Notes: generated from the sequence alone by a model not told the origin. 64,000 bases of DNA from Pogostemon cablin (GCA_023678885.1 CM042986.1:372001-436000), one strand, 5' to 3'; counted from the first letter of the stretch, positions 48,411-61,038 are shown. Numbers and translations: made by a program.

Positions 48411-49399
48411 AAGATTATTAAGTTCTTAATTATATTAATAAATATTAATGTCAATCTTGGAATAAATTTTTAATTCTTGATTGGAATCTGAAGATGCTAA
48501 TTATACAATCGATGCAATTTATTTTGGTATCAAGTGGAGGCTTATTGACAATTCAATGCATCCGAATCTGTATGCCCAACAAAATTAATTATTTAATTTA
48601 TTGATTAGGGTTTTATTTTTATTTAATCTGAAAACAGTTTGACTAAAATAAAGACTTTTATCATTGAAAATAGTAAATTTAATTTGTTGCACGTATGAAA
48701 AGTAACATGTCAGTTGTTGAATTATCTACTAATTATTCACGAATCGAGACAATTCGATCTACATGCTCGGTTATACTTAGGTGTTTTTTTTTTTCCTACC
48801 TGAAATAATTCGATTGTAAGAAAATTTTGCACGTGTCTTCAATATTTATGGATTCTTTCAAATTCTTTTGATTTAATTCAAATTTACAGCACAATGCATT
48901 TGATAGTATTAGTGAATTATGATTTAGTAAAGACTAACTTTTTGTTTTTAATCACTGATGAAAAATATTTATTAGCAATAATTATAGTTTTGGAGAATAA
49001 ATTTTCTAGAGCAGAGTGTTTAGTATACAAGACACAAGATATATACTTATTAAAAACATATTTCCATTTGAATCATTTACGAAAAATATATATACTATCT
49101 TATTTTTGTCAAAAATAAACGAACAAGAACCATCCACGGACACATGGTGATGTCTTAATTTTAATTAGAAAAAAAATATACTCCATATATATATTTATTT
49201 TATGAAAATTAGAATTTAAAATATTTATTTTTTCGTTAAATAGAAGAAAAAGAACAATTGTAAAATTTAGGGAGATTACTACTAGGTAAAAAAAAAACTC
49301 TTAATTATTATAAGATACAAACATACAAAAACATTACTACTAACTATAAAAATATATAGTGATATTACAATATTACCCCTACAATGTGCTGCATATAAA

Positions 49400-49630
49400 T
49401 GTTGTGTGCAGCAAAAGTGAGTGCAGTAAAAAAAGTGTGTGCAGCAAAAAAGTGGGGTGGTCCGGCGAAGTTCATGAGACGGCGGCAGAATTCCGACGAT
49501 CGGCCGACAGCAGCGGCGGCTGTCCGGTGGAGCTCCGGCGACCGGCCGACGGTGGTCTGGCAGAATTCTGGCGGGGCGGTCGGTCCGACGGTGGTCCGAT
49601 GGTGGGTGAGGGTTTAGGGTATGTGGTTTA
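49400..49630. other. GC-rich patch, function unknown
   Basis: It begins with a three-fold iterated 'GTGCAGCAAAAAAGTG' motif (about 49403-49455) and is followed by about 150 bases of CCGGCGA/CGGCCGAC-type sequence. Open frames exist in two phases because stops are rare at this composition. No recognisable protein. Confidence 0.3.
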
Positions 49631-49993
49631 AGTGTATGAGTTTGATGTTATATTTGGTATTTTACTTTAATATTTTGTATTATGTGAGAGTAATTATTTT
49701 AAATTAATGTATCTAGTAGTAATTAGAGATACAAAGTGTGTACCTATTAGTAATTATTTCTAAAATTTATTTAATTTGCATTTAATTATATATTTTATGG
49801 AGAAATTATTGTTTGTGATATATTAATATTTTATTTTTTATTAAAAACATTTGTTGTCATTATCCTCAACACGGCTCATCATATCAAGTGTCACACACAC
49901 ATGCATGGTCAATAATAACTTACCTTTCTATTTCTTTCTTCTAATTTTCTGGAGAATGCAATGAATTGATTTTATGTACGAGGATATAATTAT

Positions 49994-50243
49994 GGATTAA
50001 TTGAAAAAAAAATCACGAACTTTATTCCTATTGTAAATTAATCCTCACTTTTGAGAAATTGTAAAAAAAACCATAACTTTTAAATATTGTTGTAAAAAAA
50101 ATTCAATTTGTAACTAAAAGTAGGATTTTTTTTTATTTTTTTACAACAATACTTAAATGTGGTGATTTTTTTTGTAATTTTTCAAAAGTAAAAATTAATT
50201 TGTAATAGGAGTAAAGTTCGTGATTTTTTTTTGCAATTAACCC
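49994..50243. mobile_element. 250-bp MULE-type MITE with 9-bp TSD
   Basis: TATAATTAT occurs at 49985-49993 and 50244-50252. The termini GGATTAATTG and CAATTAACCC belong to inverted repeats of about 110 bp, including AAAAATCACGAACTTTA on both arms, with a short centre at about 50110-50120. No coding sequence. The 9-bp duplication suggests mobilisation by a Mutator-like transposase. Confidence 0.82.
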
Positions 50244-50252
50244 TATAATTAT

Positions 50253-52365
50253 TGTCACCCTCACATTTTTTTTCTAACGCACTTATTTGTTGACACTCTT
50301 TTTCACTTATTTTGATTTCATGCAGTTAATACACCAATAAATATATGGAGTATTTTGATTGGATTTATTTATGAAATAGAAAATAGAAAAATATTTTTTA
50401 ATAACCTTATAAATTTATAGGGGATGGAAAGAGAATTTATTTATTTACAATAAAGGGTAATAAAAGGAATCATTGGGCTTTTGTAACAATTTAAGAAATG
50501 CGTATAGATGAAGTAATAAATAAGTGCTACCTTGGCCGAACGGCATAAAATATCGGAAGCTTTTATTTCGTGCAACTGGAATGACAGAAACACCCCTTCA
50601 CTATCCCACTGTTGATTTAGGATTAGGAACACCCACTAAATTTAGGGGATTACTTGGGTGACCACCTGGTCACATATGACCCAAAACTTCATCCATTATT
50701 ACAGGTAATTAATCTTATATTATTTTTTAAATAAATATTTTATTTGTCACATCATCATTTTTCTTTAAATTTTGAAAATGATGCGGTTGAAATTACGGAT
50801 TTTGTTAAGATTTTTTTTATATTTTTAATTTATTTAATATTTCATTATTCTAAAAATATTTATGCTTATAAAATAAAAAACAAAAAGAAGTGGAAAATTT
50901 TTAATTTTTTTATTTAATACAACTTCTTACTAAAAAATTATTTTGTTATTTGTAATAATTTATCTACAATATAGTTTAATTAAATAAATATAATTTCTTT
51001 TAAAATAAATACCACTTTTTATTATTAAGATTATTAATATTTTTTATTTGTATCACAAAATTTATTTCATTAAATAATCTGATGCAATATTTATATAAAA
51101 TTGAACTTTTTCATTAAAAATATAAAAAAAATTAAATAGATAATTAATTAAAATATTAATGTTTTTTCATTGAAATATTAATTAAAACTTTAAATAGATA
51201 ATTAATTAAACGATAAAGATAATATAGGTAACCGTCTATTCAAGTATTCTGTAGATATTACATGTTTTTCATCCAACCATTCCTATATTTTAGTGGATAT
51301 CTAACGATAGTTATGATTTTTGTTATACATGACCAGGGGAATCTGCCCTAAATTTATTGAAAATATTTACGTGGATTGAAAATTTCAATCCATTATGATA
51401 AACATTATGATAAAACTTTGTTACAATAGTTTAATAGTATCTGGTAACGAATGTGTTGAGAGTAACGATTTTGAAAACTTTACATAAAACTTGTCAGAAA
51501 ATGAAATTTAATATTTTAATTTTTGATAAACAAATTCACACATACTATTTTTATATGTTTTATAAATAAATTCACACCACAAATAAGAAAATAGACATAA
51601 TCTAACAACCCCACAATATACTATAATTTCAAAATTACCGCATTTTACCACTCACATAAATTATTTTACAATTTATACAGCAAATTACCTAAATTACCAC
51701 ATTTTGCCACTCACATAACTTATTTTACCATTCGTATACCAAATTACCTTTAAAAGTAAAAAAAAAAAAAAAAATTTCTCTATAAACTTAATATGGCAGG
51801 AAGGGAGTAAGTGGTATCATAATATAATTGCAAACCATCCTATGCTCACCCGCATTCAGAAAATGTCCAGTAATAAAAAAAAAAGTGTATATTAATGAAA
51901 AAAAATTATACATTTTATTAGCTAATTTTTGTTAATTTTTTTTATGAAAACAAAAGTTATATAATTATTAAAAAATAAATATATATTATTGAATAAAATT
52001 AATACACTTATAAATGTCTTTATCTTTTTTTATTTTCATTCATCCAAAAGAAAAAAACTTCACCATACTAAAATAATAAAAAGCTAAATAACCAACATTT
52101 TTCTTATATATATTTTTTATTTACAACAATATTACTCCTGTTAATTTCTATCACGTCTAACACAATTTATCATTTATTTATTATTATAAAAAATATCAAA
52201 ATACCTTTAAAGTAATATTCTTTTAAATGAAAAAAAAGTAAAATTTTCTTTTTATATTTTTTATGGAAGATGTATAAAATAGACTACTTTATTGCAAGCA
52301 TGGTTTTTAAAACCTTTTATAATTACATTTTGTTAATTAAATTAAAAAATTTAGAAGCGTTAATA
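50253..52365. other. AT-rich spacer, no gene seen
   Basis: It contains a short palindrome, GGTGACCACCTGGTCAC (50658-50674), and low-complexity A/T tracts. Nothing coding was recognised. Confidence 0.6.
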
Positions 52366-52459
52366 TCTATTACTATTATAATACGAATGCGACTTGAACT
52401 GGTTTGTGGCCAGTTTCAAGCCCGTAGCCGGTCACCCCGATCCCTTCCTCCTTACGTGG

Positions 52460-53275
52460 CATGATTTCGGTTTATACGTGGCGTCTTCTCTCCCATTTCA
52501 CTCTATTCTCTCTCTCAGATCACTGTTGCTCTCACACAAATCACAGACTCTTCTCCTACTTTGCCGTTCTATTCTTCTTCACCGCTCGCTCGCCGTCGTC
52601 AAGTAAACCTTTTATTCTCTCTGATTTTCTTATCTTTGATGTGGGTTTTCAAATTAATTGTCGTCTGTTTGTACCCTTGATTGATTGCCAAAATTGCATC
52701 AGAATTGAATGTTGTTTGCATTGTGAATCTGATTTTCTAGGGTTCTTATCAGAGTTAATGCTTTGATTCAAAAGACACGCATATACATATCCACCGTTCG
52801 AGTCTTCCTTTCGCCGCGATATATTCTTTCAGTCTCACGTTATCCTGAATTGCCTGCTTTTATAAAAATTCCACAAAGGTACATCTTGAGCCCTAATTGC
52901 TAACCCAAATTTGGATTGTGAAGTTCTCACGGGTTTTTTTTTGCTTTGGTGATCAGTTATCCGTTCAATCACAGACGCACCACCACCACCACCGCCATAG
53001 TTTCAGCTTTGACACCGAGGTATGAAATTATGATTTCATTAGTGTTACTTTTTTTTCCGCTGCATGTGATTTCTTTCCTTTTGCTGGACTTTTCAATGCA
53101 CATTTAAATTCATTGCTGAGTATTTTTGTTGCTTTCAAATGAATTCGTAATCATTTTATATTAAATGTATAGGGTGATGTAATTTTTATATTGTGTTCTA
53201 CTTTGTTTTAGATTTTGTTAGGGATGAAGTCACAATTGGACTACTAACAGCAATGATTTCAAGGTATAGTTCTTG
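52460..53275 (+). pseudogene. Captured 5' leader exons (inferred)
   Basis: The region resembles the promoter and leader of a plant gene: ACGTGG motifs near 52455 and 52478, a C/T-rich tract (52488-52600), then candidate donors at about 52603 (CAA|GTAAAC), 52879 (AAAG|GTAC), 53020 (GAG|GTATG) and 53264 (CAAG|GTATAG). It lies upstream of, and on the same strand as, the AAE13-like exons and may be their original leader. There is no protein similarity to support it. Confidence 0.3.
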
Positions 53276-54480
53276 ATGATTTTCAATTTTTGGTTGTATA
53301 TAGATTCAGATGTGACATTGTTTTCATATTAGATGTGAAAATAGCAAACTTTAATCGAGTCTAATTAATGCATTTAGTTATGAAAGTTCAGCCTTAAACT
53401 TAATTTGTTGGAAGTATTTAATTTGATAACCTATTGGTTTTTTGTTGCTATTGTAAGATTCAATGAGATTCTTGACGAAAGCAACCTAGAAACGTGTGAT
53501 TTAGTAACAGTCATGTATTTAGTAATGTATAGTAATAGTGCCTTTTTATATTTCTATGCAGCAACAATGGCATAAGAGTGGTGTCCTAACATCTGCAGCA
53601 TCTATCGGGTAATGCTTATTTCCATGTTGAACTTAGGGTTCCACCAACACAAATTGTTCTCCCCCCACGGCTTACGAAAATGAACTTACTCTATCTAATT
53701 AGATGCTTGATAGAAAAAGTGAAATGTACTATTTTGGCTTTTAATTTAAGGTGCATTAAGCTCTTATGAAAAAGTTGGTGAGGTAACATCAGGTTTAATA
53801 CCAAAGCAAAGATGCCTACTAATGTTGAATAAATACCAAACACGTTTAATTTAGATAAGAAAATGCAGATAATTTTTATTTATTTTAGTTGTTTGTCAAA
53901 AATTTTGTCTGGGCACTGGAGCTAGTATTCCAGTCATGCCTGGACGTAATTCTATTGTTTTTATATCTCAAGTAATTCTGACCCATTGTTCAAGTCAAAA
54001 TGTCATAGATTTTCTGGCAATTAAATTTCCAGTTTCTTATTCACATTATATATTCGTTTTCTTTACAATTGAATTAAGTAGAATTCCTAGATCTCATGGG
54101 AGAACGAGAACTTTAAAAAGCATGCACTGATGCTTGGAAAATTAATATCTTTACTCCAAACTCATAAGTATGAGTAATGTATACGAAATGATCAAAAAGT
54201 TCGTACTTATCATTAGTTAATCTCACCTCTTAAGAAGATATCTGACTTGTTGAATGCCAATGTAAAGAAAGTGACTTCATGAGATGGTATGTATGCTGGA
54301 TGTATTAATGGTCCCCAGGCAGAAGTACATCTTTTTTCCCTTTGAGTACAGTTTGAGACCTACTATCAGTATCTTACAATAGCTACATCTTCTGCTGTTG
54401 TAGATGTACAATTTTGAGTTTGTGTCTGTTTAGTAAAACAATTACTATACCAAGAATACTGAGTTAGTGCTTTATTACAG

Positions 54481-55342
54481 ATCAACGGTATTGGCAAACA
54501 TCTTCCAGGAGCTAGGGGTGGGATTGTTGCTAAACCTTCTCCCCTAATTTGTTGCTTAAGTGTTGCAGTCCCGGTCGCGCCCAGTTACCCTGAAGCAGAG
54601 CTACTCCACGTGGTAAATGCTTCTATTTGTTAAACAGCGTCCTGTATTCTCTATCAGGCCTACTATTTGGCGCACACTTTTCATTCTGATAAATTCACTT
54701 AAATTCCTGCAAAAAAAAAAAACTTATTTTTTGTGCTACCTACCAACTTCGACGAACTCTTTATTGGAAAATGGTTCTTAGGCATGCAATTGTGGGGACT
54801 GTGTTCTTTTATATGTACACTTTCCCCAAAGTACTTTTATTGAACTGTTTAATACAATATTTTCTTAGGTTTTTTTGGTCAGTGGTCTTTGATTGCGCTT
54901 GTCGTCAAATAGTAAACAGAGTACAATATATGTAATGTGCTTGCTTTAGTAATTTGGATCTCATGTTGATATAGGACACCACAATGATTCTAAGAACGGA
55001 AGATTATCAAGACCTAATGAAAGTTGTTGCGGCAGACACTTCAGCTCAATCACCATTCCTAACCTAAATTACTTTCTATTGGAGTCGATCACACAATTGA
55101 TGTAGAATTTGATGAAAGGGGATGCTCTCATGAAACCAAAATTTCCCATGAGATATGTGGTGGGCTTCCATTGAGTATTTTCTTCTTACCTACTATATTT
55201 GTTGCTTAGTGATAATATTCGCTATTAATATCTTCATGTTTTTGTTTAGGAGATGAATCTGCAGTGATCATATATACCAGTGGAACTACTAGATAGCCTA
55301 AAGGAGTTGTGCATACTCATATATACAGGTGTCTTCACAAAG
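54481..55342 (+). pseudogene. AAE13: AAE13-like malonyl-CoA synthetase fragment
   Basis: AAE13 is an AMP-forming acyl-activating enzyme that makes malonyl-CoA from malonate. Three exons with splice borders survive: 54481-54612 (GARGGIVAKPS, then APSYPEAELLHV), 54975 to about 55150 (TEDYQDLMKVVAADTSAQ) and 55250-55342 (SAVIIYTSGTT, then PKGVVHTH). The last is the adenylate-forming family signature. Its loop is broken by TAG at 55301-55303 where a G-K/R-P-K-G is expected. A TAA ends exon 2 at about 55065. Part of the first exon between the KPS and APSYPEAE segments is deleted. Everything after the signature motif, more than half of the enzyme, is absent. Confidence 0.85.
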
Positions 55343-55472
55343 GTATTGCTTTCACAATATACTTCTTCAGCGCTTACTAAATTTTTTTTTCCCTACTTGT
55401 CCAGAAAAACTGTGCTCTCTAGAGTGCCATTTGTACAATAAGCACTGATATATATTTTTTTCCATATGGCAG

Positions 55473-58400
55473 TAACCACGAGGACTTGGTGGTGTCTCAA
55501 TTACAGTAAGTATTGAAACCGAGTATTGTTGGTTTTATGACATTCGGCAAAGGTACGTTGAGCCCTAATTTCTGACACAATTTTCGAGTTAGAAATTCTC
55601 ACAGGATTTTGGTGATTGATTTTCCTGTAGATAAGCTACGCCATCCCAGTACCCCCAATTTCACTACCGGTATACTAGCGCCATTCAATTTTTACCCTAA
55701 TCTATTCTTTTCTTTTCAATTATCTTCCCTCTAATGTGGGTCTTATTTATGTTTTTTGTTGTTAAAACTGTCAGGTTGTGATTCTTCTTTCACTTTCAGA
55801 AAATTCTCTGTTACTGGTAAGAATTTTTTTATCTCTTTTGATAAGAAATTACAATTTGGGTTGTGTTTTCTTCATAAGAATTTTTGTATTCAAGCTCTGC
55901 ATAAGTTTCTGGCATATTTGTTTGTTCTTGATGGTAATTATGCTTTCTTTAAACAGGATGATGATTGATTACAAAGGTGTAGATGATCAATGATAGCATG
56001 CACGAAATTTATGTGCATTTTCACGGACAAAGACAGTAAATTTTCCAAACTTTTTCTCAAATTTTCAATTTGTTTGTTCTTCTTTGACTATTCTTCAACA
56101 TTTTTCTGGAGATGTTTGATTTGAGGGTCTCTCTTTCATCGATCTTAACCCAGAAGGTTTTAATTGCTAATAATTGAAGTGCTTTAATGATGCGTGATCG
56201 AGCTGTTTAGGACCAAATAGTTAAAGGTATTGAAAACTTCTTTTTTTACTGAATTCTAGAAAATCTTGTAGATCTTTAAACTGAAGTCTATTGCAGTACA
56301 TGTTACATGCTCTGTATGTCACTCCATTATTTGAGCTTGTAAAGTAAAAAACACAGGCTGACTGGCCTATGAAACTACATAAATTTTTTTGCAAATTTTA
56401 GTGCAAAAATGCCTTGGTTCTTTTGACATATTTGAGTGTTGGGGATCGCATATTCTTCTCTCTTTATTTTGAATTTTGTTTTGTCATGACTATCAGATAT
56501 TGATGTATGAGAGATGTCTTTGTATTAGATATTTGAGGCAAAATGTCTAAAAGTTTTTGTTGTATTATACTCTATTTTGTTTAAACATACACTTTTCTCT
56601 ACTTCCTTATTACCTTAAGATGCCATTAATGCACTTAATAATATGTGACTCATTCTTCTTGAACTGATTTGGAAATTTACCTAGATCCAATGGCTAGAAC
56701 CCAGGAATCCCTGCTCCAATATCACAATATTTTATAAGCTCCCACCTTCTGTGTCGATTTATACAGTCACAACTAAACTAGACCTGAATGGTCATACCAT
56801 CGACGACTCTGAAGTTTGCTGTTTTTTATTGACTATTACTTTGATTTTATAGAGAAACAAGAATGGTTTATCTGCAGTTTCACAATAAATATTAGCAAAA
56901 TTCTTGGTGAAGTTGTCTTTTATAGAAAACAAATCAACTGTTGCGGAGAGCTCAATCATTCCCAACGCATTCAAGGTAAATCACTTGATTCTATGACAAT
57001 TCAATACATCACCTATTTCAATTTCTTTAGTGTCAAAATTTTCATAAAAATAGAGACTGATGGGTGTACTTAAATGGTTAGGGATTTGGTACATTGTCTT
57101 ACAATCTACTCATCTGTTTTTTATTGAAGATTAGATTAGTTCCTTATGATTCCCTTTGGTAGATATCATTAATAGCCAAGCCAAATATCATCTGCTAGCT
57201 ACTTAATTTTCAAAAAAGATAAACACTGATTATATCCCAGCATTCTATAACAAAAAAGGATTCTTATAGTTATAATTGGGATTCTTGTTAAGTTTCGATT
57301 TGCTGAGATTGTATTTTCAAATTTATTGCTTTCTAATGTGTACTTTGTCTTACTTCTGTAGTTAAGCATGTGCTAATTTATTAATATGATAGTTATGAGA
57401 ATCTCTCACGATTGGCTGTTGTGTTTTTCTTAGGGGCCTAAGAGTTGGAACATGATTTAAGGCTTGGATATGCACTATGACAAAGGACTTCTGCTTGCTG
57501 CCTATTAGTATGGACTCCTACACACGTGCGTATATTCTTACCATGTAAATACCTTTGTCTTAAATAAGTGACGATACTTGTTAAACTTAGAATAAATAAG
57601 GCTTGTTTACAATATAAGCCTACCTGGTTTACTTGAAACTTATATGTTAACATCTGCACAAGATTGTATTGTGTCTGCAAATTAATGACATCAAAGCCAA
57701 TTATAGACGAAAGATGAAGATCTTTCAGATTAATTAGGGGGTTAATTACATAATTAATTAATGGGATGCATGTTATTGAGATTCAGTAAAGAAGAGAGAA
57801 ATATAGAAAATGAGATACGAATTTCCTGTTTATGATGAGATATAGTTGAATTTTCTTTTGCTATCTTAGGAAAATTTTCTTGGAGCTTTTTTAATTGCAG
57901 TAGAAGTTTTTCTAAGTTGAAAATAAGATTTTGGAATGCTCTTGGTTCTTAGGTTCATGATTTTGATTCTTATTCATTTTCAGTTTATCAGATTAGGACT
58001 TTAAAGCTTGTTTTTCTTTATACTCATGTGTGATCTTAGTTGAAGAATTAAATCCTAGACTAAATAAAGTGCCATTGATGTTTGGAGCTCTATTTTTGAG
58101 GTTTCATGGTTTGTAAAGTTTTAGAAATTGAGACTTGAGAGCCAATGCTCACACTTTTGTTAGGTTTTGTAAGTTCAAATGTATCTAATTTCCTTAAAAA
58201 TCATAATGTGATATGAACTTCATGAAGGGTTGGACTCAAATATAGATCAATTAAGAAATTCACAGTTCACTGTTTGTCAATCAAATTTTTGGAGTGGCAG
58301 TCAATCAGTAAAGAAAGTACCTATATTAAAAAGAAAAAGGCAGCCTTTCTTTTTAAAAAAAAAATTATAAAAGTGTTCTTATGGTGGTACAACTATTCTT

Positions 58401-59733
58401 TCTCTTTGTGCCTTTATTTGCATGAATTATGAAAGAGGATTAGCTTCAGGACATATTATTGCTAATGTATTACATATTTGAGACTAAAGATGTGGTTTTG
58501 AGAAGTTTAGTATTGGGGTGAGGTACTTAATTTCTCTTTGGTGTTCTTCACTATAAAGTTTATGTGATTATCCCATATCTCGTATCCTTTCAACACTATC
58601 AGAAGTGACGAGAAACTCCTTTTTACTCAATTTTTGCAAATGATTGAAATCGGCTGCAATTTACATTATATAATTCATTACTTTCTAAATGCTCTAATCA
58701 TATGATTAAAGCCAGTTTAAAAATGACACTTGAGTAATGATCGTTACTTCTTGTTTAATCTGGTAAATGTTTTCTGAAATGGTCAGCATTCGCCCTTTTG
58801 TGCTATCACGAACGAGTTGAAATAACTGAAAGGGACCAACCAACATGAGTATAAACTTGATGATGAGGATAGGAGGGTGCAAGATGTGATTCTCAAACAT
58901 GAGTTTAAACACATCACCATTATTTTGAAGAAATTCCTTTCTTGTTCCTACGTACCCAAATGAACACGATAATCTGAGAAGCAAGTGCATTCCTCAATTA
59001 ATTTGTGACCTGCTTCCATGCACTAGCTTTTTGGAGAATGAGATGGAAATTTATTAGAATTTATGCTTCAAGCCTTATCATGTCCTCTTTAATCAATCTT
59101 ATCTTGAGACTGACAAATCTTTAGAGGTGTTTATTTTGTATTACATGAGTTAGTTCATTAATACTTCCCATTGAGCAGACCTCTGATATGTAGTTAACAT
59201 GTGTGTTGAAACTTGTCTAAGCAATGAACTGCCTGTCAATGTTGTGGTCTTGTCTTATTTACTTTTTATCACTTGTAAATTATTCAAATGAATATATTCT
59301 TTCTGTGTAATTTTGTAACAGTTACATCGATGTCCTTTAGTAGAAAATTCCATGAGAAATTTTTATTTTAATTAATCCAGAGTTTCGCTTTAAATAAAAT
59401 ACTTTCATAAGCATCCTTTTATCTGACTGATGGTAGATGTCATATCCATACAGTCTTAATGCTTGTATAATGTTGGATGGACTGAATATGTTCGTAAAGT
59501 TATTAAATGCGTGCATCAAGGGTCCTTGCAGCTCCATTGTTTGTAGTGGGAATGAGAATTGGTGCAAACATTTTGGTACATTCACTCTATTGCTTTTCAC
59601 TTTATAAGGGAATAAAATGTTGATTATAGTATGCTTATCTTAATGTTGCTTGTAGGTAAAATATCATGGAGAGGATGGGAAGAATGTGCCAATTGAGAAT
59701 GCTACTGCAGTTTGCTCTCCTTGGGATCTCTTG
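55473..59733 (+). pseudogene. EMB8-like alpha/beta hydrolase fragment
   Basis: Three consecutive exons of an embryogenesis-associated EMB8-type (ABHD1/3-like) hydrolase are present: 55473-55505 (remnant of NHRGLGGVSIT), 59454-59575 (GWTEYVRKVIK, then APLFVVGMRIGANIL, where the family's G-x-S-x-G nucleophile elbow lacks its Ser) and 59656-59733 (VKYHGEDGKNVPIENATAVC then SPWDLL). Splice borders match the expected phases. Damage includes a 1-base deletion in the first exon, a TAA at 59457-59459 in the second and a 1-base deletion after VHQ. The intron between the first two is nearly 4 kb. The N-terminal and C-terminal exons are missing. Confidence 0.82.
55506..59453 (+). other. Helitron interior, unassigned
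   Basis: 55546-55620 resembles 52872-52950 ('AAAGGTAC..TTGAGCCCTAATT', 'TTCTCACRGG', 'TGGTGAT'), so a leader-like segment occurs twice. Several intron-like stretches with T-rich tracts before AG (for example 55957) suggest a further captured non-coding leader. A 94-codon minus-strand frame at 58706-58990 has no recognised similarity. Confidence 0.4.
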
Positions 59734-60089
59734 GTCAGTTATGTCAATTTACTTTAGAAGTATGTCAATTGTTTATTTAATACTAGGCAACTGAGATTAT
59801 AGGGTTTCTTTCATAAGATTAGGATGCTCAAGAAGGGTTGGCGCTGCATTACGTAAACATAGTTGTTAATTGAAGATTTATTTTATACAATGTTGAGTAG
59901 ATTGTATACTATCGGAGTACTTCTTTATTGTGAGTCAGACACATTCTTTTACAAATGTAATCTCATATCTTGTTCTTTATTATGTCAAGGCTCATTCAAA
60001 AGTTAAATGACAAGAGCTTGATAATGGTCTGCAACACTGCACAAATTTTTATGTTGCATACTTGTGACCCTAATTTATCTTGATTTTTG

Positions 60090-60400
60090 TACACAAATCC
60101 GAATGGAGTCTCTTTACAATAATGGTGGCTTCTTTGTCTCTTAAATGAGATTGATGCCTGCTAGCAAGTTTGATGTTCAATTGCTGTATTCTACTCAGTC
60201 ATATTTCTCATAACTTATGTCGATCTTGATTTGTGTCAAATAGAATTCATATAAAAAGTTGCTTCTTTGTGTTCAATTGTTGTATTCTACTCAAGTCATA
60301 TTTATCATACTTTCGTTCGTGATTTGTGACTTCTTTGTCTCTGAAATGAGATTGTGGCTTCTTTGTCTCTCAAATGAGATTGATGCCTGCTAGAAGACAA
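60090..60400. repeat. Local repeat cluster near the Helitron 3' end
   Basis: 'TGGCTTCTTTGTCTCT.AAATGAGATTGATGCCTGCTAG' occurs at about 60125-60165 and 60355-60393, with partial copies between (about 60328-60350). 'TTGTTGTATTCTACTCA' is also duplicated (about 60180 and 60278). Confidence 0.75.
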
Positions 60401-60739
60401 GGGCCTACTCATACATTCATAATTGCTCCATTCCAGTACAATTAAAAATTACTCCACTAAGTATTAATTAAAAAAAAAAAAAAACTATTATCTCTAATGA
60501 TGATACACTATTATTAGCAGAAAAGATCACACTAAAAAATCTGGGCCGAACACCTTACGAAGTAAGGTGTGATATTACCTAGTAATTTTATAATAATCAG
60601 TGTAAACATGAACAATTTTTTTTTTAATGTGAATTTATCACAAATTAATCAATATAAAATTGAACAATGTATGTATAAGTACTTAGGTGAGATTATATTA
60701 TATTTTCTAATTAATCATTATTTTTTATTAAAAATATTA

Positions 60740-61038
60740 CTCCCTCCGTCCCATAAAAATTGACACGCTTTCCTTTTTGGTTTGTCCCACTAAAGTTGAC
60801 ACATTTCCTTTTTGGTTTGTCCCACTAAAGTTGACACATTTCTTTTTTAATACATGGGATCCACACAAAAATAATTAATCTATTCTCATGGAATCCACAT
60901 ATCACATCTAATACGATTACCCACTACACATTAAATATTATTTCTCTCACTTCACTTTACATTAAATTATTATACTTATTAATCTTCGTGCTAAAAAAAA
61001 TATATCAACTCCTCCGGGTCGAAGGGATACGGAGGGAG
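60740..61038. mobile_element. TA-flanked MITE, complete copy
   Basis: Termini CTCCCTCCGTCCCATAAAAA and GGATACGGAGGGAG lie between TA dinucleotides. The unit TTTCCTTTTTGGTTTGTCCC..TTGACACA is duplicated in tandem near the left end. The right two-thirds match 1-246. Confidence 0.75.

Larger units (their letters stand above)
52366..60582 (+). mobile_element. Non-autonomous Helitron carrying gene fragments
   Basis: The 5' end reads TCTATTACTATTATAATACG, preceded by A (52365); a TC start with this AT-rich context is typical of plant Helitrons. At the 3' end a perfect 9-bp hairpin, ACACCTTAC-gaa-GTAAGGTGT (60550-60570), is followed by 8 bases and then CTAG (60579-60582) and T (60583). Helitrons end CTRR behind such a hairpin and insert between A and T without a target duplication. 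The 8217-bp body holds exons of two unrelated genes on the plus strand and no Rep/helicase ORF. The 3' end is the stronger evidence; the 5' end was chosen by motif, and other TC starts upstream cannot be excluded. Confidence 0.7.

Noticed and set aside
49359..49631. Overlapping 72- and 90-codon frames
   Set aside because: Both phases are open because GC-rich sequence lacks stops; neither resembles a protein.
53563..53609. Possible upstream AAE13 exon (after AG at 53561)
   Set aside because: The splice borders look plausible, but the residues are too few and too diverged to support the match.
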